Source: Desulfobacterales bacterium
GTDB taxonomy: Bacteria > Desulfobacterota > Desulfobacteria > Desulfobacterales > UBA11574
Assembly: GCA_024641825.1 (NCBI GenBank)
Contig: JAHECI010000006.1
Coordinates: forward strand, 1 to 32,472
DNA: 32,472 nucleotides
Direction of reading: 5' to 3'
This document shows, piece by piece, positions 18,250 through 27,842 of this stretch. The position numbers and the translations under genes were made by a program. Positions within the stretch are counted from its first letter, which is position 1. Every line of letters begins with the position of its first letter. A model generated the notes under the pieces. That model searched no databases, had not been told where the DNA came from, and worked only from the letters and a program-made list of their open reading frames with translations.

Positions 18250-19317
18250 GTGGCTGATGAAAAGAACAACGGCGAAACCAGGAAAACTTTCAAACACGGA
18301 ACGATCATTAATGTCATCAGCAGCAAAGGGGGCGTCGGAACAACGACCATCGCTGTAAATTTGGCCGTGAGCCTGGCGATAGAGAAAAACAGTCCATCGG
18401 TTGCCCTGATTGACATGAATCTGCTGTTTGGGGATATTCCACTTTTTTTGGAGATCGAGCCAAAATATAACTGGAGCGAGATCACCAAGAACATTTCCCG
18501 TCTGGATGATAATTTTTTGAGAAATATCCTGTCCGTCGATGCTTCGGGAGTTTCCGTTCTTCCATCTCCGAGTTACGTGAACGATCCGGACGAAAAAACC
18601 CCTGAAATTATGGCACATCTGCTCATGCTCATGCAACGGGTGTTTGATTTTATAATCATTGACGGTGGGCAACCCTTGGATGACATCTCTTTAAAGATCT
18701 TAGAATTATCTGACATTGCGCTGCTGGTAACCGTTTTAACCCCTCCCTGTATTTTAAACACCCAAAAGCTTTTAAAGACATTTCGCGGTTTGGGTTTTCC
18801 TCTGGACGATAACATCAAGATCGTTATCAATCGTTATTTAAAAAAGTCGAACATTTCCTTGCCCGAGGCAGAAGCTTCATTTGAAAAAGAGATTTTTTGG
18901 AACATACCCAATGATTATCAAACCACCGTAAATGCCATCAATGAAGGAAAGGCACTGGCCCAATTTGCTCCGGGCGAAGCCATCACCAAAAACTTCAAAA
19001 AGTTTGCCGAGAAATTGCGCGCTGAATCTGAGAAAGCCGACCCGGCGCTTTCTTCATATCGGCGGATGATCAAGAAGACACCCAATTTCGGTAAGTATAT
19101 CTATCAAAAAGATTCGTTGAGTATCAACAGACGTCGACGACAAAGCGATGTGGCCCAACATGACGCCGGTTCCAAAGACAGGCGCCGAAAAATGAGAGAC
19201 GGCATTATTATTGTGGGCCATGATCGCAGGCAGAATGACAACCCCGATTATAACGGTCCTGAAAAGCGCAGTGGGGTTGACCGAAGAAGCGGAAAGGAAA
19301 GAAGGGAAAAAGAGTAA
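18250..19317 (+). CDS. CpaE/MinD/ParA-like P-loop ATPase with basic RRxxxDRR-rich C-terminal tail
   Basis: Deviant Walker A SSKGGVGTTTIAVNLA; VALIDMNLLFGDIPLFL; FIIIDGGQPLDD; C-terminus DRRRKMRDGIIIVGHDRRQNDNPDYNGPEKRSGVDRRSGKERREKE. GTG start at 18250. Confidence 0.92.
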   Translation: MADEKNNGETRKTFKHGTIINVISSKGGVGTTTIAVNLAVSLAIEKNSPSVALIDMNLLFGDIPLFLEIEPKYNWSEITKNISRLDDNFLRNILSVDASGVSVLPSPSYVNDPDEKTPEIMAHLLMLMQRVFDFIIIDGGQPLDDISLKILELSDIALLVTVLTPPCILNTQKLLKTFRGLGFPLDDNIKIVINRYLKKSNISLPEAEASFEKEIFWNIPNDYQTTVNAINEGKALAQFAPGEAITKNFKKFAEKLRAESEKADPALSSYRRMIKKTPNFGKYIYQKDSLSINRRRRQSDVAQHDAGSKDRRRKMRDGIIIVGHDRRQNDNPDYNGPEKRSGVDRRSGKERREKE

Positions 19318-19391
19318 AAAATCCGAGCCCAGAGAGTCCGGCTTTGTTTATCCCCAGAGGGGTAAAGCCTGCCGCACATGCCTGCCAGAGA

Positions 19392-19503
19392 ATGATGGAG
19401 TGCTGGAGTATTGGAATGTTGGGTATTAAAAGAGGAAAATACCTTATTTTAATCACGGGGCTTAAAACCCATTACACCACCACTCCATTATTCCAATATT
19501 CCA
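19392..19503. repeat. Inverted pair of octanucleotide-period TGGARTN arrays
   Basis: Left arm atggagtg ctggagta ttggaatg ttgggtat; right arm (reverse complement) ctggaata ttggaata atggagtg; arms can pair across ~45 nt. Confidence 0.7.
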
Positions 19504-19938
19504 GTTTCGCCGATTGAGATGATATAATCCAGTCATGGCCTATCAAAGATCCCGCCACACAACAAAGGACAAGTTTCTCAAGATTAAATAAATTTTTACA
19601 GGTATTTTATGGAGGTCAGAAAGAATCTGCAACACTTACTGACCCATGGTCATCTACAGTTTCTCCCTGCCATATTGAACATTTTTCAAAAGTCGCGCAT
19701 GGGTTTTTTTCAATCGATAACATTTTGTTATTTAGCGAAAAACCATTTGAACGGAACGCACAAATTTTTTGTTTCGGTCATTTTTCAAATATAAAACAGA
19801 TGTTTTCATAAAAGTTAAAAAAATACACAAGAAAGCTTGACTCGCTCAACCAATTGGTATAAGGATTTTTCCCGACAATGAATGTGCAGTGAATTTTATT
19901 GCCGTGACCTAATTTTATTGTGAAAGGAGGCTCTTTAA

Positions 19939-20127
19939 ATGGCTTTTATCCCTACTGTAGACGAAGACAAATGCGAAGGTTGTGAGGAATGTGTAGATGT
20001 CTGTCCTGTTGAAGTGTTTGAGATGGAGAATGATAAATCCGTTCCGGTAAATGCTGACGAATGTCTGGGTTGTGAAAGTTGCATCGAGGTGTGTGAACCC
20101 GGTGCAATTACCGTCGAAGAGACATAA
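19939..20127 (+). CDS. Small 2x[4Fe-4S] ferredoxin
   Basis: CEGCEECVDVCPVEVFEM and CLGCESCIEVCEPGAI; strong RBS AAAGGAGG. Confidence 0.96.
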   Translation: MAFIPTVDEDKCEGCEECVDVCPVEVFEMENDKSVPVNADECLGCESCIEVCEPGAITVEET

Positions 20128-20144
20128 TCCGTCAATCAAATCCA

Positions 20145-20178
20145 TGTCCCCTGGTCCTTCTTCAGGGACCGGGGGACA
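20145..20178. terminator. Hairpin between ferredoxin and Ste24-like gene, possible terminator
   Basis: TGTCCCCTGGTCC-TTCTTCA-GGGACCGGGGGACA near-perfect stem, no clear poly-T. Confidence 0.5.
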
Positions 20179-20299
20179 AGTTCCACCCGATAACTGCCCC
20201 TATAAATTAAGATCTCGCCTTCCCCCTCCGGACATCCGGACACGAAATCTTTAACCACCGAACCATCGGATACTAACACTGTTTTCTAAGTACAGGTCT

Positions 20300-21580
20300 T
20301 CACAGCCCCCGGGACATTTCGCCTGTTTCCAGATATTCGATTCTTTCGAGCAGGGGTGGATGAGAATAGTTAAAAAAGACATACAGCGGATGGGGTCTGA
20401 TATTCGAAAGGTTTTCCTTTGCCATTTTCTTCAGCGCAGTGACGAGGGGTTTTGCGGTCTTTAAAATTCCGAGGGAATAAAAATCCGCCTCCCGTTCAAA
20501 TTTTCTGGAAACAGCTTTTCCAATAGGCGACAAAAAAAAGTTTACAGGCTCCCACAAAATCCCCACCAGAAAAAGGCCCACATAGGGAGACATGGCTGAA
20601 AAACCAAAACTTTCATACAGCTTTTCCCATGCCATCAACTTTGCTGCCAGAAAAAAAAGCAACAAGGACACGAAACCGCTTAAAAGAATTTGTTTTTTAA
20701 TATGATTTTTTTTCAGATGTCCGATTTCATGGGCCAAAATCGACAGGATTTCGGCGTGACTGTGACATTGAATCAGAGAATCGAACAGGACGATCCGCTT
20801 GGCTTTTCCCAGTCCTGAAAAATACGCATTGGTGTGCCGGGTTCTCCGGGTTGCATCCATCTGGTATATGCCTTCGATATCGAGGCCTTCTCTTTGGGCA
20901 AGTCGTTTAATCCCGATTTTAAGGTCCCCTGCCTCAAGGGGTGTAAATGCGTTAAACAGGGGTGCAATAATGGTGGGATAAAGAACGGTCATCAACAGCT
21001 GGAAACACAAAAAAACAGCCCATGCCCAAATCCACCAGTTTTCTCCGAGAAACTTCAACATCAACAGGAGCGCGGATAGGAGAAAACCGCCCAAAACAAT
21101 CATCACCAGCAATCCCTTTACCAGATCAGAAATCCAAATTTTTATGGTTTTTGTATTAAAACCGTATCGTTCCTCGATGACAAAACTATGATAATAATCG
21201 AAAGGAAGCCCGGCCACCATCTCTCCAAGGCCGATGACGGCAAAGAAAATCAGGCCTGCAGAGAAAAAATTCGTGTTCGCCAGTTTTTCATCGAACCATG
21301 GGAGACCCCCTGAAATAATGATCAAAAGGAACAACATTTTGCCGGCGCTGGTCCGGACAAAATGGAATCGGAAATTATCCGAGGTGTATCGAATGATGTT
21401 TTTTAACTCTCCCTCATGAATCACCCCTTGAAAGGCGACGGGCACCTTTACCCCAAATTTATTGAGATATCTGATATTTATTCGTTCGATGGCCAGACAC
21501 AACACCACACTGAGAAGATACACACTGATATAGGCGATCAAACATGCGTTCAATGAAATCATACACACCCCGGACAACAA
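20300..21580 (-). CDS. M48 family metallopeptidase (Ste24/CAAX-protease-like)
   Basis: ILAHEIGHLKKNH zinc motif, EREADFYSLGIL, TRRTRHTNAYFSGLGKAKRIVLFDSLI; multiple TMs. Confidence 0.95.
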   Translation of the reverse strand: MLSGVCMISLNACLIAYISVYLLSVVLCLAIERINIRYLNKFGVKVPVAFQGVIHEGELKNIIRYTSDNFRFHFVRTSAGKMLFLLIIISGGLPWFDEKLANTNFFSAGLIFFAVIGLGEMVAGLPFDYYHSFVIEERYGFNTKTIKIWISDLVKGLLVMIVLGGFLLSALLLMLKFLGENWWIWAWAVFLCFQLLMTVLYPTIIAPLFNAFTPLEAGDLKIGIKRLAQREGLDIEGIYQMDATRRTRHTNAYFSGLGKAKRIVLFDSLIQCHSHAEILSILAHEIGHLKKNHIKKQILLSGFVSLLLFFLAAKLMAWEKLYESFGFSAMSPYVGLFLVGILWEPVNFFLSPIGKAVSRKFEREADFYSLGILKTAKPLVTALKKMAKENLSNIRPHPLYVFFNYSHPPLLERIEYLETGEMSRGL

Positions 21581-21683
21581 TCATTTATAAAAAAACGGCC
21601 TGTATCGTAGCATTCCCGCCGATGGCAATCAAGATATGATCCCGGTTTTCGGATAAACACTGCCAGGAAACAGTTTATGCCAG

Positions 21684-21793
21684 GGTGAACGCATTTGATT
21701 TTAGTACAACGAAGCGACGGCGTGTTTCTCTTGGAAAGGGATATGCGCCGTCGTGGAGCGTTCTCTCTCTGCTGGGGTTCAAATGCGTTTACC
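21684..21793. repeat. Nested imperfect palindrome / structured intergenic element
   Basis: Outer arms GGTGAACGCATTTGA (21684-21698) / TCAAATGCGTTTACC (21779-21793), inner arms GCGACGGCG (21714-21722) / CGCCGTCGT (21746-21754). Confidence 0.75.
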
Positions 21794-21919
21794 TTGATTT
21801 TTATGTTATCTCAGCTTGAAAAAAAATCGGATTAGCGGTAAAGGATAAATTTTTTAACCTTCAAAATGCCGGCAAACATACGTCTTGCACGGCACAACAA
21901 ACTGTGATAACTTCGTTTT

Positions 21920-22252
21920 ATGAAACAATACGTGATCGATGAACTCAGGCCCAAGGATCATGAAGCGATCAAGGGCTACATGGAAGAAAACTATAGCGCC
22001 TCCGATATGGATGGAATTTACTGGATACCCCTTGAACAGGACATCCTCACCCGAATTCAAAAGGAGCATACGGACTGTCAACCCTTTTATTTTGCCGTCG
22101 ACCTGGAACCAAACCTTATCGCCTTTGAGATGCTGATCCGGACCCAGAAAAGAATGCGATGCAGTTGCATGGGCTATGCAACCGAAAATCAACGCAATTG
22201 GCTCATGGGGCTTGCCGACTCAATATTTGATCAACTCGGGATTAAAATCTAA
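21920..22252 (+). CDS. Conserved-looking hypothetical protein (110 aa)
   Basis: MKQYVIDELRPKDHEAIKGYMEENYSASDMDGIYWIPLEQDIL...; plausible codon usage, no recognised domain. Confidence 0.78.
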   Translation: MKQYVIDELRPKDHEAIKGYMEENYSASDMDGIYWIPLEQDILTRIQKEHTDCQPFYFAVDLEPNLIAFEMLIRTQKRMRCSCMGYATENQRNWLMGLADSIFDQLGIKI

Positions 22253-22339
22253 TCCACCCCCCATTCCACCAGAGATGGAACAACCATGAACAGACACCGA
22301 AGCGTTCTGAATTGATGATGAAGTTTTTTTGATAACAAA

Positions 22340-23065
22340 ATGATACGCAAACTAATTCTTGTTTTATGGACCTTTCTATTTACCGCATACATGGCGGGTT
22401 TGACCGTAATTCTCTCCTTTTTGAGCACCGATGAAAATACGGCGCATAACGTTGGAAGAACCTGGGCAAAATACCTGCTTGCGGCGAGCAACATCAAGGT
22501 CACGGTTAAGGGTATCTCAAATATAAATCTACACGAGTCTCACATTTTTATGGCCAACCATGCGAGCAATTTTGATATCCCTGTTCTTCAGGCCTATCTT
22601 CCGGTTCAATTCAGATGGCTTGCCAAAACCGAGCTTTTTAAGATACCGATCTTCGGTTGGGCCATGAAAAGAGCAGGCTATATCAGCATCGATCGTTCCA
22701 ACAAGGAATCTGCCATACAGAGTCTCCAACGGGCAGCAAACATCATCAAAAACGGCGCATCCGTCATTATATTCCCTGAAGGGACCCGAAGCAGAAATCA
22801 AAATGTCCAGCCGTTTAAGAAAGGAGGATTTGTTTTGGCGGTGGATTCCGGTGTCCCCATCGTCCCGGTAGTCCTTCACGGAACTTGGAAAATTATGCCT
22901 AAAAATCAGATTGTTATCGAACCCGGCCATGTGGTTGTGGAAATCAAAAAACCCATCGAATCTTCGGATTATAGCAGAGAAACAAAAGGTCTTCTGATGG
23001 AAAAAGTCAGGAACGTGATCCTGGAATCCTTAGAAAACGGAAAAAAGAAGGGATCATTATGCTGA
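22340..23065 (+). CDS. plsC: 1-acyl-sn-glycerol-3-phosphate acyltransferase (PlsC family)
   Basis: NHASNFDIP (NHxxxxD) and IIFPEGTRSRN motifs. Confidence 0.94.
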   Translation: MIRKLILVLWTFLFTAYMAGLTVILSFLSTDENTAHNVGRTWAKYLLAASNIKVTVKGISNINLHESHIFMANHASNFDIPVLQAYLPVQFRWLAKTELFKIPIFGWAMKRAGYISIDRSNKESAIQSLQRAANIIKNGASVIIFPEGTRSRNQNVQPFKKGGFVLAVDSGVPIVPVVLHGTWKIMPKNQIVIEPGHVVVEIKKPIESSDYSRETKGLLMEKVRNVILESLENGKKKGSLC

Positions 23066-24708
23066 AAATAATACCCCTCGGCGGATTGGGAGAAATCGGA
23101 CTTAACATGATGGTTTTTGAATATGGCGATTCAGCGTTCATCGTTGATGCCGGGCTCATGTTTCCGGAAGACTATATGCTGGGGATCGATTATGTAATTC
23201 CGGATATGAGTTACATCAAACAGAAAAAACCCCATATTTCAGGGGTCGTCCTGACCCATGCCCACGAAGACCACATCGGAGCACTGCCGTATCTGCTGAG
23301 AGAGATGAATGTGCCGATTTATGGTACGCCGTTTACCCTGGGGGTTGTGCGGAAAAAACTTGAAGAACATGGACTCCTTTCACCCGTTCGGCTGCATGAA
23401 ATTTCACCCAGAGAAAAGCTTGAACTGGGCCCCTTTGAACTCGAGTTTATTCGTGTCTGCCACAGCGCTGTAGATGGCGTTGGGATTGCCATAAAAACCC
23501 CCGTGGGGCTGGTCGTTCATACCGGGGATTTTAAGATCAGCCACACGTCTGTTGACGGCATGATCACCGACGTAAACAAGTTTGCCCAGTATGGCGAGAA
23601 AGGGGTTCTTGCCCTCTTATCGGATTCCACGAATGTGGAAAGGGAAGGATATACCATTTCCGATGAGGAGGTTGGAGACACCTTGGGACGGATTGCAACA
23701 GGTCGAACCGGGCGAATCATTGTCGGTCTTTTTGCCTCCAGCATCACCCGAATCCAGCAGGTCATCGATATTGCACAGGCCATCAACCGGAAAGTCGTTT
23801 TTAACGGCAGGAGTATAGAAACGAGTGTAAATATCGCAAAAAATCTTGGATACATTCGCATCCCTGAAGAGATGGAAATCCATATCGAACAGGTCCATGA
23901 TTTCCCGGATGAAGAGATCGTTATTATAACCACAGGCAGTCAGGGAGAGCCCATGGCGGCCCTGGCGCGCATGGCAACAGGCACCCACAAGCAGATAAAG
24001 ATCAGAAAAGAGGACACGGTTATCCTTTCTTCGAAATTTATACCCGGCAACGAAAAAGCCATCACCAAGATCATTAACGATCTTTATCGGCGCGGTGCCG
24101 ATGTTATTTATGAAAAAATATCGAAAATTCATGTATCGGGTCATGCTTTTCAAGAAGAGTTAAAGCTTATGATCAATCTCACCCGGCCCAAATATTTTAT
24201 TCCAATCCACGGAGAATTCCGCCATCTGGTTCTTCATTCACGTCTGGCAAAGCAGGTGGGCATCGCCGAGGAAAACATCCTTCTTGCGGAAAACGGCCAG
24301 ATCATAGAATTTGATGAAAACGGCGGAAGAATTCAAGACAATGTTTTGACCGGCCGGGTGCTCATTGACGGCAAAGGTGTCGGAGATGTGGGAAGGAGCG
24401 TGCTCAAGGAAAGACGAAACCTGTCCGAAGACGGCCTGGTTGTCGTTAACATGGCCTTTGATGAAGAGACCGGTATTGTGATATACGGACCTGAAATCGT
24501 TTCTCGCGGGTTTGTGTTTGAAACGGAAACGGGCCACCTTCTGGAAGATGCAAAATGTGTTGTTCTGGAAATTGTCGAAGAAGTGAGCCCTGAAGTCTCG
24601 GATCGGACGGCCAAAATCCGAGCAAAAATACAAAAAGCCCTGAGAAAATATTTTTCCTTTACCATAAATCGCCGACCGGTTATACTTCCGTTTATTTTGG
24701 AAGTTTAA
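23059..24708 (+). CDS. rnj: Ribonuclease J
   Basis: Metallo-beta-lactamase/beta-CASP: LTHAHEDHIGALPYLL, HTGDFKI, SDSTNVEREGYT, TGSQGEPMAAL, HVSGHAFQEELKLMINLTRPKYFIPIHGEFRHL. Confidence 0.97.
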   Translation: MLKIIPLGGLGEIGLNMMVFEYGDSAFIVDAGLMFPEDYMLGIDYVIPDMSYIKQKKPHISGVVLTHAHEDHIGALPYLLREMNVPIYGTPFTLGVVRKKLEEHGLLSPVRLHEISPREKLELGPFELEFIRVCHSAVDGVGIAIKTPVGLVVHTGDFKISHTSVDGMITDVNKFAQYGEKGVLALLSDSTNVEREGYTISDEEVGDTLGRIATGRTGRIIVGLFASSITRIQQVIDIAQAINRKVVFNGRSIETSVNIAKNLGYIRIPEEMEIHIEQVHDFPDEEIVIITTGSQGEPMAALARMATGTHKQIKIRKEDTVILSSKFIPGNEKAITKIINDLYRRGADVIYEKISKIHVSGHAFQEELKLMINLTRPKYFIPIHGEFRHLVLHSRLAKQVGIAEENILLAENGQIIEFDENGGRIQDNVLTGRVLIDGKGVGDVGRSVLKERRNLSEDGLVVVNMAFDEETGIVIYGPEIVSRGFVFETETGHLLEDAKCVVLEIVEEVSPEVSDRTAKIRAKIQKALRKYFSFTINRRPVILPFILEV

Positions 24709-24718
24709 ACATCGACCA

Positions 24719-26881
24719 TTGAAATCGATTCAAATGCGCAAAGAAATCACCGGAATTTTACTATTTTTTCTCGTTATTTTTACGCTGATCAGTCTTCTGT
24801 CATACAGTCCGGCTGATCCTTCGATCAATACTGCCAGGGCCCCGGGGCAGATCCACAACTTTTTCGGTTTATTTGGCGCCCATCTGGCGGGCATCCTCAT
24901 CGGACTGTTTGGACTCGGTGCTTTCTGGGTTCCGATTCTACTTCTGCTCACCAGTATCCATTTTTTCGGCAACCATTCCCGAAAAGCCATCATTTACACC
25001 CTTGCCGGCGGCGTTGTTCTGATGATCACCACCGGGAGCTTACTGGCACTCAAGCACAACCATATCGTTATTCTCGGCAGCAAATTTTCTTCCGGCGGCC
25101 TCATCGGAATCCCTTTAAAATCATTTCTCGTAAAATATTCCAACATGCTGGGGGGAGCGGTTATCCTGGCACTTTTATGGATCATCGGTCTGATTCTGGC
25201 CACCGGTTTTTCTTTGATAAAGTTTGCCAAACGATGTTGGCAAACAGGTATTTTTTCAGCAGATCGACTGCGCACATTATTCATAAAATGGAAAGAGCAA
25301 CGGAAAAAATCAAAACAACGTTCCGGAACAAAAAAAGTTAAGATCGTCAAGCAGGAACCGAAAATAGAAATCAAAACCCCCAAACCCCGGCCCATCAAGG
25401 AAACCCCGGCGCCGCGTCAGGAAGTGTTTGATTTCATGCATGCCGGGAAAGGATTTCAGCTGCCATCGATCAATCTTTTAGACGATTTCGAAGAGGCCCT
25501 CTCTTCTGCCGATGATGAAAATTTAAAGATGCAGTCGAAACTCCTTGAAAAAAAGCTCGAAGACTTTAACGTCCAAGGAAAGGTGGTTGCCATTTCCCCC
25601 GGCCCCATCATCACGACCTTTGAATATGAACCGGCTCCGGGAATTAAAATAAACAAAATCGTCAATCTTACCGACGACCTTTCCCTGGCGCTACGAGCCA
25701 TAAGCATTAGAATTGTGGCCCCGATCCCGGGAAAAGCCGTCATCGGGATTGAACTCCCCAATGCCTCCAGGGAGATTGTAAGATTCAAAGGGATTGTCGC
25801 TTCGAGCGGCTTCCAAAAATCGAAGTCCAAACTGACCATCTGTCTCGGCAGGGACATCATCGGAAACCCTGTGGTTGCAGAGCTCGACAAGATGCCGCAC
25901 CTACTCATTGCCGGCGCAACCGGAAGCGGCAAAAGCGTGGCCCTGAATGCCATGATCTGCAGCCTGCTCTACAAATCGACTCCGGATGATGTAAAACTGA
26001 TTATGGTCGATCCCAAAAGAATTGAACTTTCCAATTACGACGGAATACCACACCTCATTACGCCGGTGGTAACAGACATTAAAAAAGCCACCAATGCCCT
26101 ATTCTGGGCCGTACGTGAAATGGAGAGACGGTATGAACTCCTATCTGAAAATAAGGCCAGACACATAAGACAGTATAACCAGAAGATCGAAAAGGATCGT
26201 CAGACCCCCGAAGGAAAAGACCTGGAGAAACTGCCGTATATCGTTATTATCATCGATGAGCTTGCCGATCTTATGTTGGCCGCATCAAGGAACGTGGAGG
26301 TTGCCTTGACACGCCTGGCTCAGATGGCCAGAGCCGCCGGTATCCATTTGATACTTGCCACCCAACGGCCTTCCGTGGACGTGCTCACCGGGATCATTAA
26401 GGCCAATTTTCCCACCCGCCTGACCTTCCAGGTTTCTTCCAAGACCGATTCCAGAACCATCATCGATACCAACGGTGCCGAAAACCTTTTAGGAAACGGA
26501 GACATGCTTTTTCTGCCGCCGGGCACCGCCAAACTCCAGCGTATTCATGGGGCATACCTTTCAGAATTGGAGCTTGGAAGGATCATTGAATTTCTAAAGA
26601 AACAGGAAACACCGGAATACGACCAGACCATCGTCAAAGCGCCGCCAAAGGAAACGGAAGATTCCGGTGAGAAAGAATATGACGAAAGATATGACGATGC
26701 CGTGGCACTCATCACAAAAAATGGACAGGCATCCATATCCATGATTCAGCGGCATTTGCGTATCGGCTATAATCGAGCGGCCCGTATTATCGAAATGATG
26801 GAGGAAGAAGGGATCGTGGGTCCCTCGGATGGTGCCAAACCGAGAACGGTCCTGGTTAAAGGGTATGAAGACATACCTTAG
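24719..26881 (+). CDS. ftsK: DNA translocase FtsK/SpoIIIE
   Basis: N-terminal TMs; Walker A HLLIAGATGSGKSVALNAMI; DELADLMLAA; LATQRPSVDVLTGIIKANFPTRLTFQVSSKTDSRTI; C-terminal gamma winged helix ISMIQRHLRIGYNRAARIIEMMEEEGIVGPSDGAKPRTVL. Confidence 0.97.
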   Translation: MKSIQMRKEITGILLFFLVIFTLISLLSYSPADPSINTARAPGQIHNFFGLFGAHLAGILIGLFGLGAFWVPILLLLTSIHFFGNHSRKAIIYTLAGGVVLMITTGSLLALKHNHIVILGSKFSSGGLIGIPLKSFLVKYSNMLGGAVILALLWIIGLILATGFSLIKFAKRCWQTGIFSADRLRTLFIKWKEQRKKSKQRSGTKKVKIVKQEPKIEIKTPKPRPIKETPAPRQEVFDFMHAGKGFQLPSINLLDDFEEALSSADDENLKMQSKLLEKKLEDFNVQGKVVAISPGPIITTFEYEPAPGIKINKIVNLTDDLSLALRAISIRIVAPIPGKAVIGIELPNASREIVRFKGIVASSGFQKSKSKLTICLGRDIIGNPVVAELDKMPHLLIAGATGSGKSVALNAMICSLLYKSTPDDVKLIMVDPKRIELSNYDGIPHLITPVVTDIKKATNALFWAVREMERRYELLSENKARHIRQYNQKIEKDRQTPEGKDLEKLPYIVIIIDELADLMLAASRNVEVALTRLAQMARAAGIHLILATQRPSVDVLTGIIKANFPTRLTFQVSSKTDSRTIIDTNGAENLLGNGDMLFLPPGTAKLQRIHGAYLSELELGRIIEFLKKQETPEYDQTIVKAPPKETEDSGEKEYDERYDDAVALITKNGQASISMIQRHLRIGYNRAARIIEMMEEEGIVGPSDGAKPRTVLVKGYEDIP

Positions 26882-27045
26882 AACCCGCTTCAAAACCGAT
26901 CTCCCGTGGTCTCGAACCTTTTTTAACGCCCTCTCCGAACAATCTTTTTTTAAATCGCATAATCACGCCAAAGGCGGATAAAACGCGTGGTTGAGAATTC
27001 GTAAAGAAAGAACAGATTAAAAAAAATAGCATCCTATATTTTAAA

Positions 27046-27696
27046 ATGACACTTGATGAAAAACTGCTCAATGGCGTTAAAGGTTTTCTGGACCCTCAAG
27101 AGGGAAACGCCCTTTTTGAAATTGCCATAGAGGCCAGTCGTCGAGGTCCCTGCCTGGAAATCGGGAGTTACTGCGGCAAATCGACAATTTATCTGGGTTC
27201 AGCCTGCAGAAAAAACAACAGTGTTCTATTCTCCATCGATCATCACCGAGGATCCGAAGAACAGCAGCCTGGAGAAGAATATTTCGATCCCGAGCTGTAT
27301 GACCCAAAAGCCCGCCGTGTGGACACATTTAAAGAATTTAGAAATACCATTGAAAAAGCCGGGCTCGAAGATACGGTGGTGCCCATGGTATGCAGGTCCG
27401 AACTGGCTGCACGTTTGTGGGCGACATCCCTCAGCCTGGTTTTTATTGACGGCGGTCATTCTTATGGAGCGGCATACACGGATTACAACGCCTGGGCCGG
27501 ACACATCATGCCCAATGGATATCTGCTGATTCACGATATTTTTAAAGACCCTGAAAAGGGGGGCCAGGCACCGTATCATGTTTACAAGCTGGCGGTTGCA
27601 TCGGGTCTTTTCAAAGAAGTTTCCATGATAAACACCTTGGGAGTCCTGAGACGCATGCCGTCCGGCGCCATCCCTGAAACCCTCCCCCAGCAGTAA
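27046..27696 (+). CDS. Class I SAM-dependent methyltransferase (Methyltransf_24-like)
   Basis: CLEIGSYCGKSTIYLG and SLVFIDGGHSYGAAYTDYNAW motifs. Confidence 0.9.
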   Translation: MTLDEKLLNGVKGFLDPQEGNALFEIAIEASRRGPCLEIGSYCGKSTIYLGSACRKNNSVLFSIDHHRGSEEQQPGEEYFDPELYDPKARRVDTFKEFRNTIEKAGLEDTVVPMVCRSELAARLWATSLSLVFIDGGHSYGAAYTDYNAWAGHIMPNGYLLIHDIFKDPEKGGQAPYHVYKLAVASGLFKEVSMINTLGVLRRMPSGAIPETLPQQ

Positions 27697-27842
27697 TCAC
27701 TCAATACACCCCTTCCAATAAGTCTTACCGAGAGCAAATATGGGGAAAAGAAAGGGTCAAGCCCACCGATGACTTTTTTAAAATTGGGGTTTTAGATTTG
27801 ATTGGCATTTAATTTTTGTCATTTGAGTTTTGCCCCAAGGAA

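Noticed and set aside
18214-18672. 152-aa minus-strand ORF
   Set aside because: Overlaps antisense to the CpaE/MinD-like ATPase; no domain features.
19609-19794. 61-aa ORF between the octamer arrays and ferredoxin
   Set aside because: No RBS, His/Phe-rich unlikely composition, no domain.
19837-19863. TTGACT-N15-TATAAG promoter-like sequence upstream of ferredoxin
   Set aside because: Spacing is short for a sigma-70 promoter and could be chance in AT-rich DNA; not listed as a feature.
23617-24153. 178-aa minus-strand ORF (and 23517..23933)
   Set aside because: Antisense to ribonuclease J; low-complexity shadow ORFs.
25456-25953. 165-aa minus-strand ORF
   Set aside because: Antisense to ftsK; Ser/Met-rich shadow translation.
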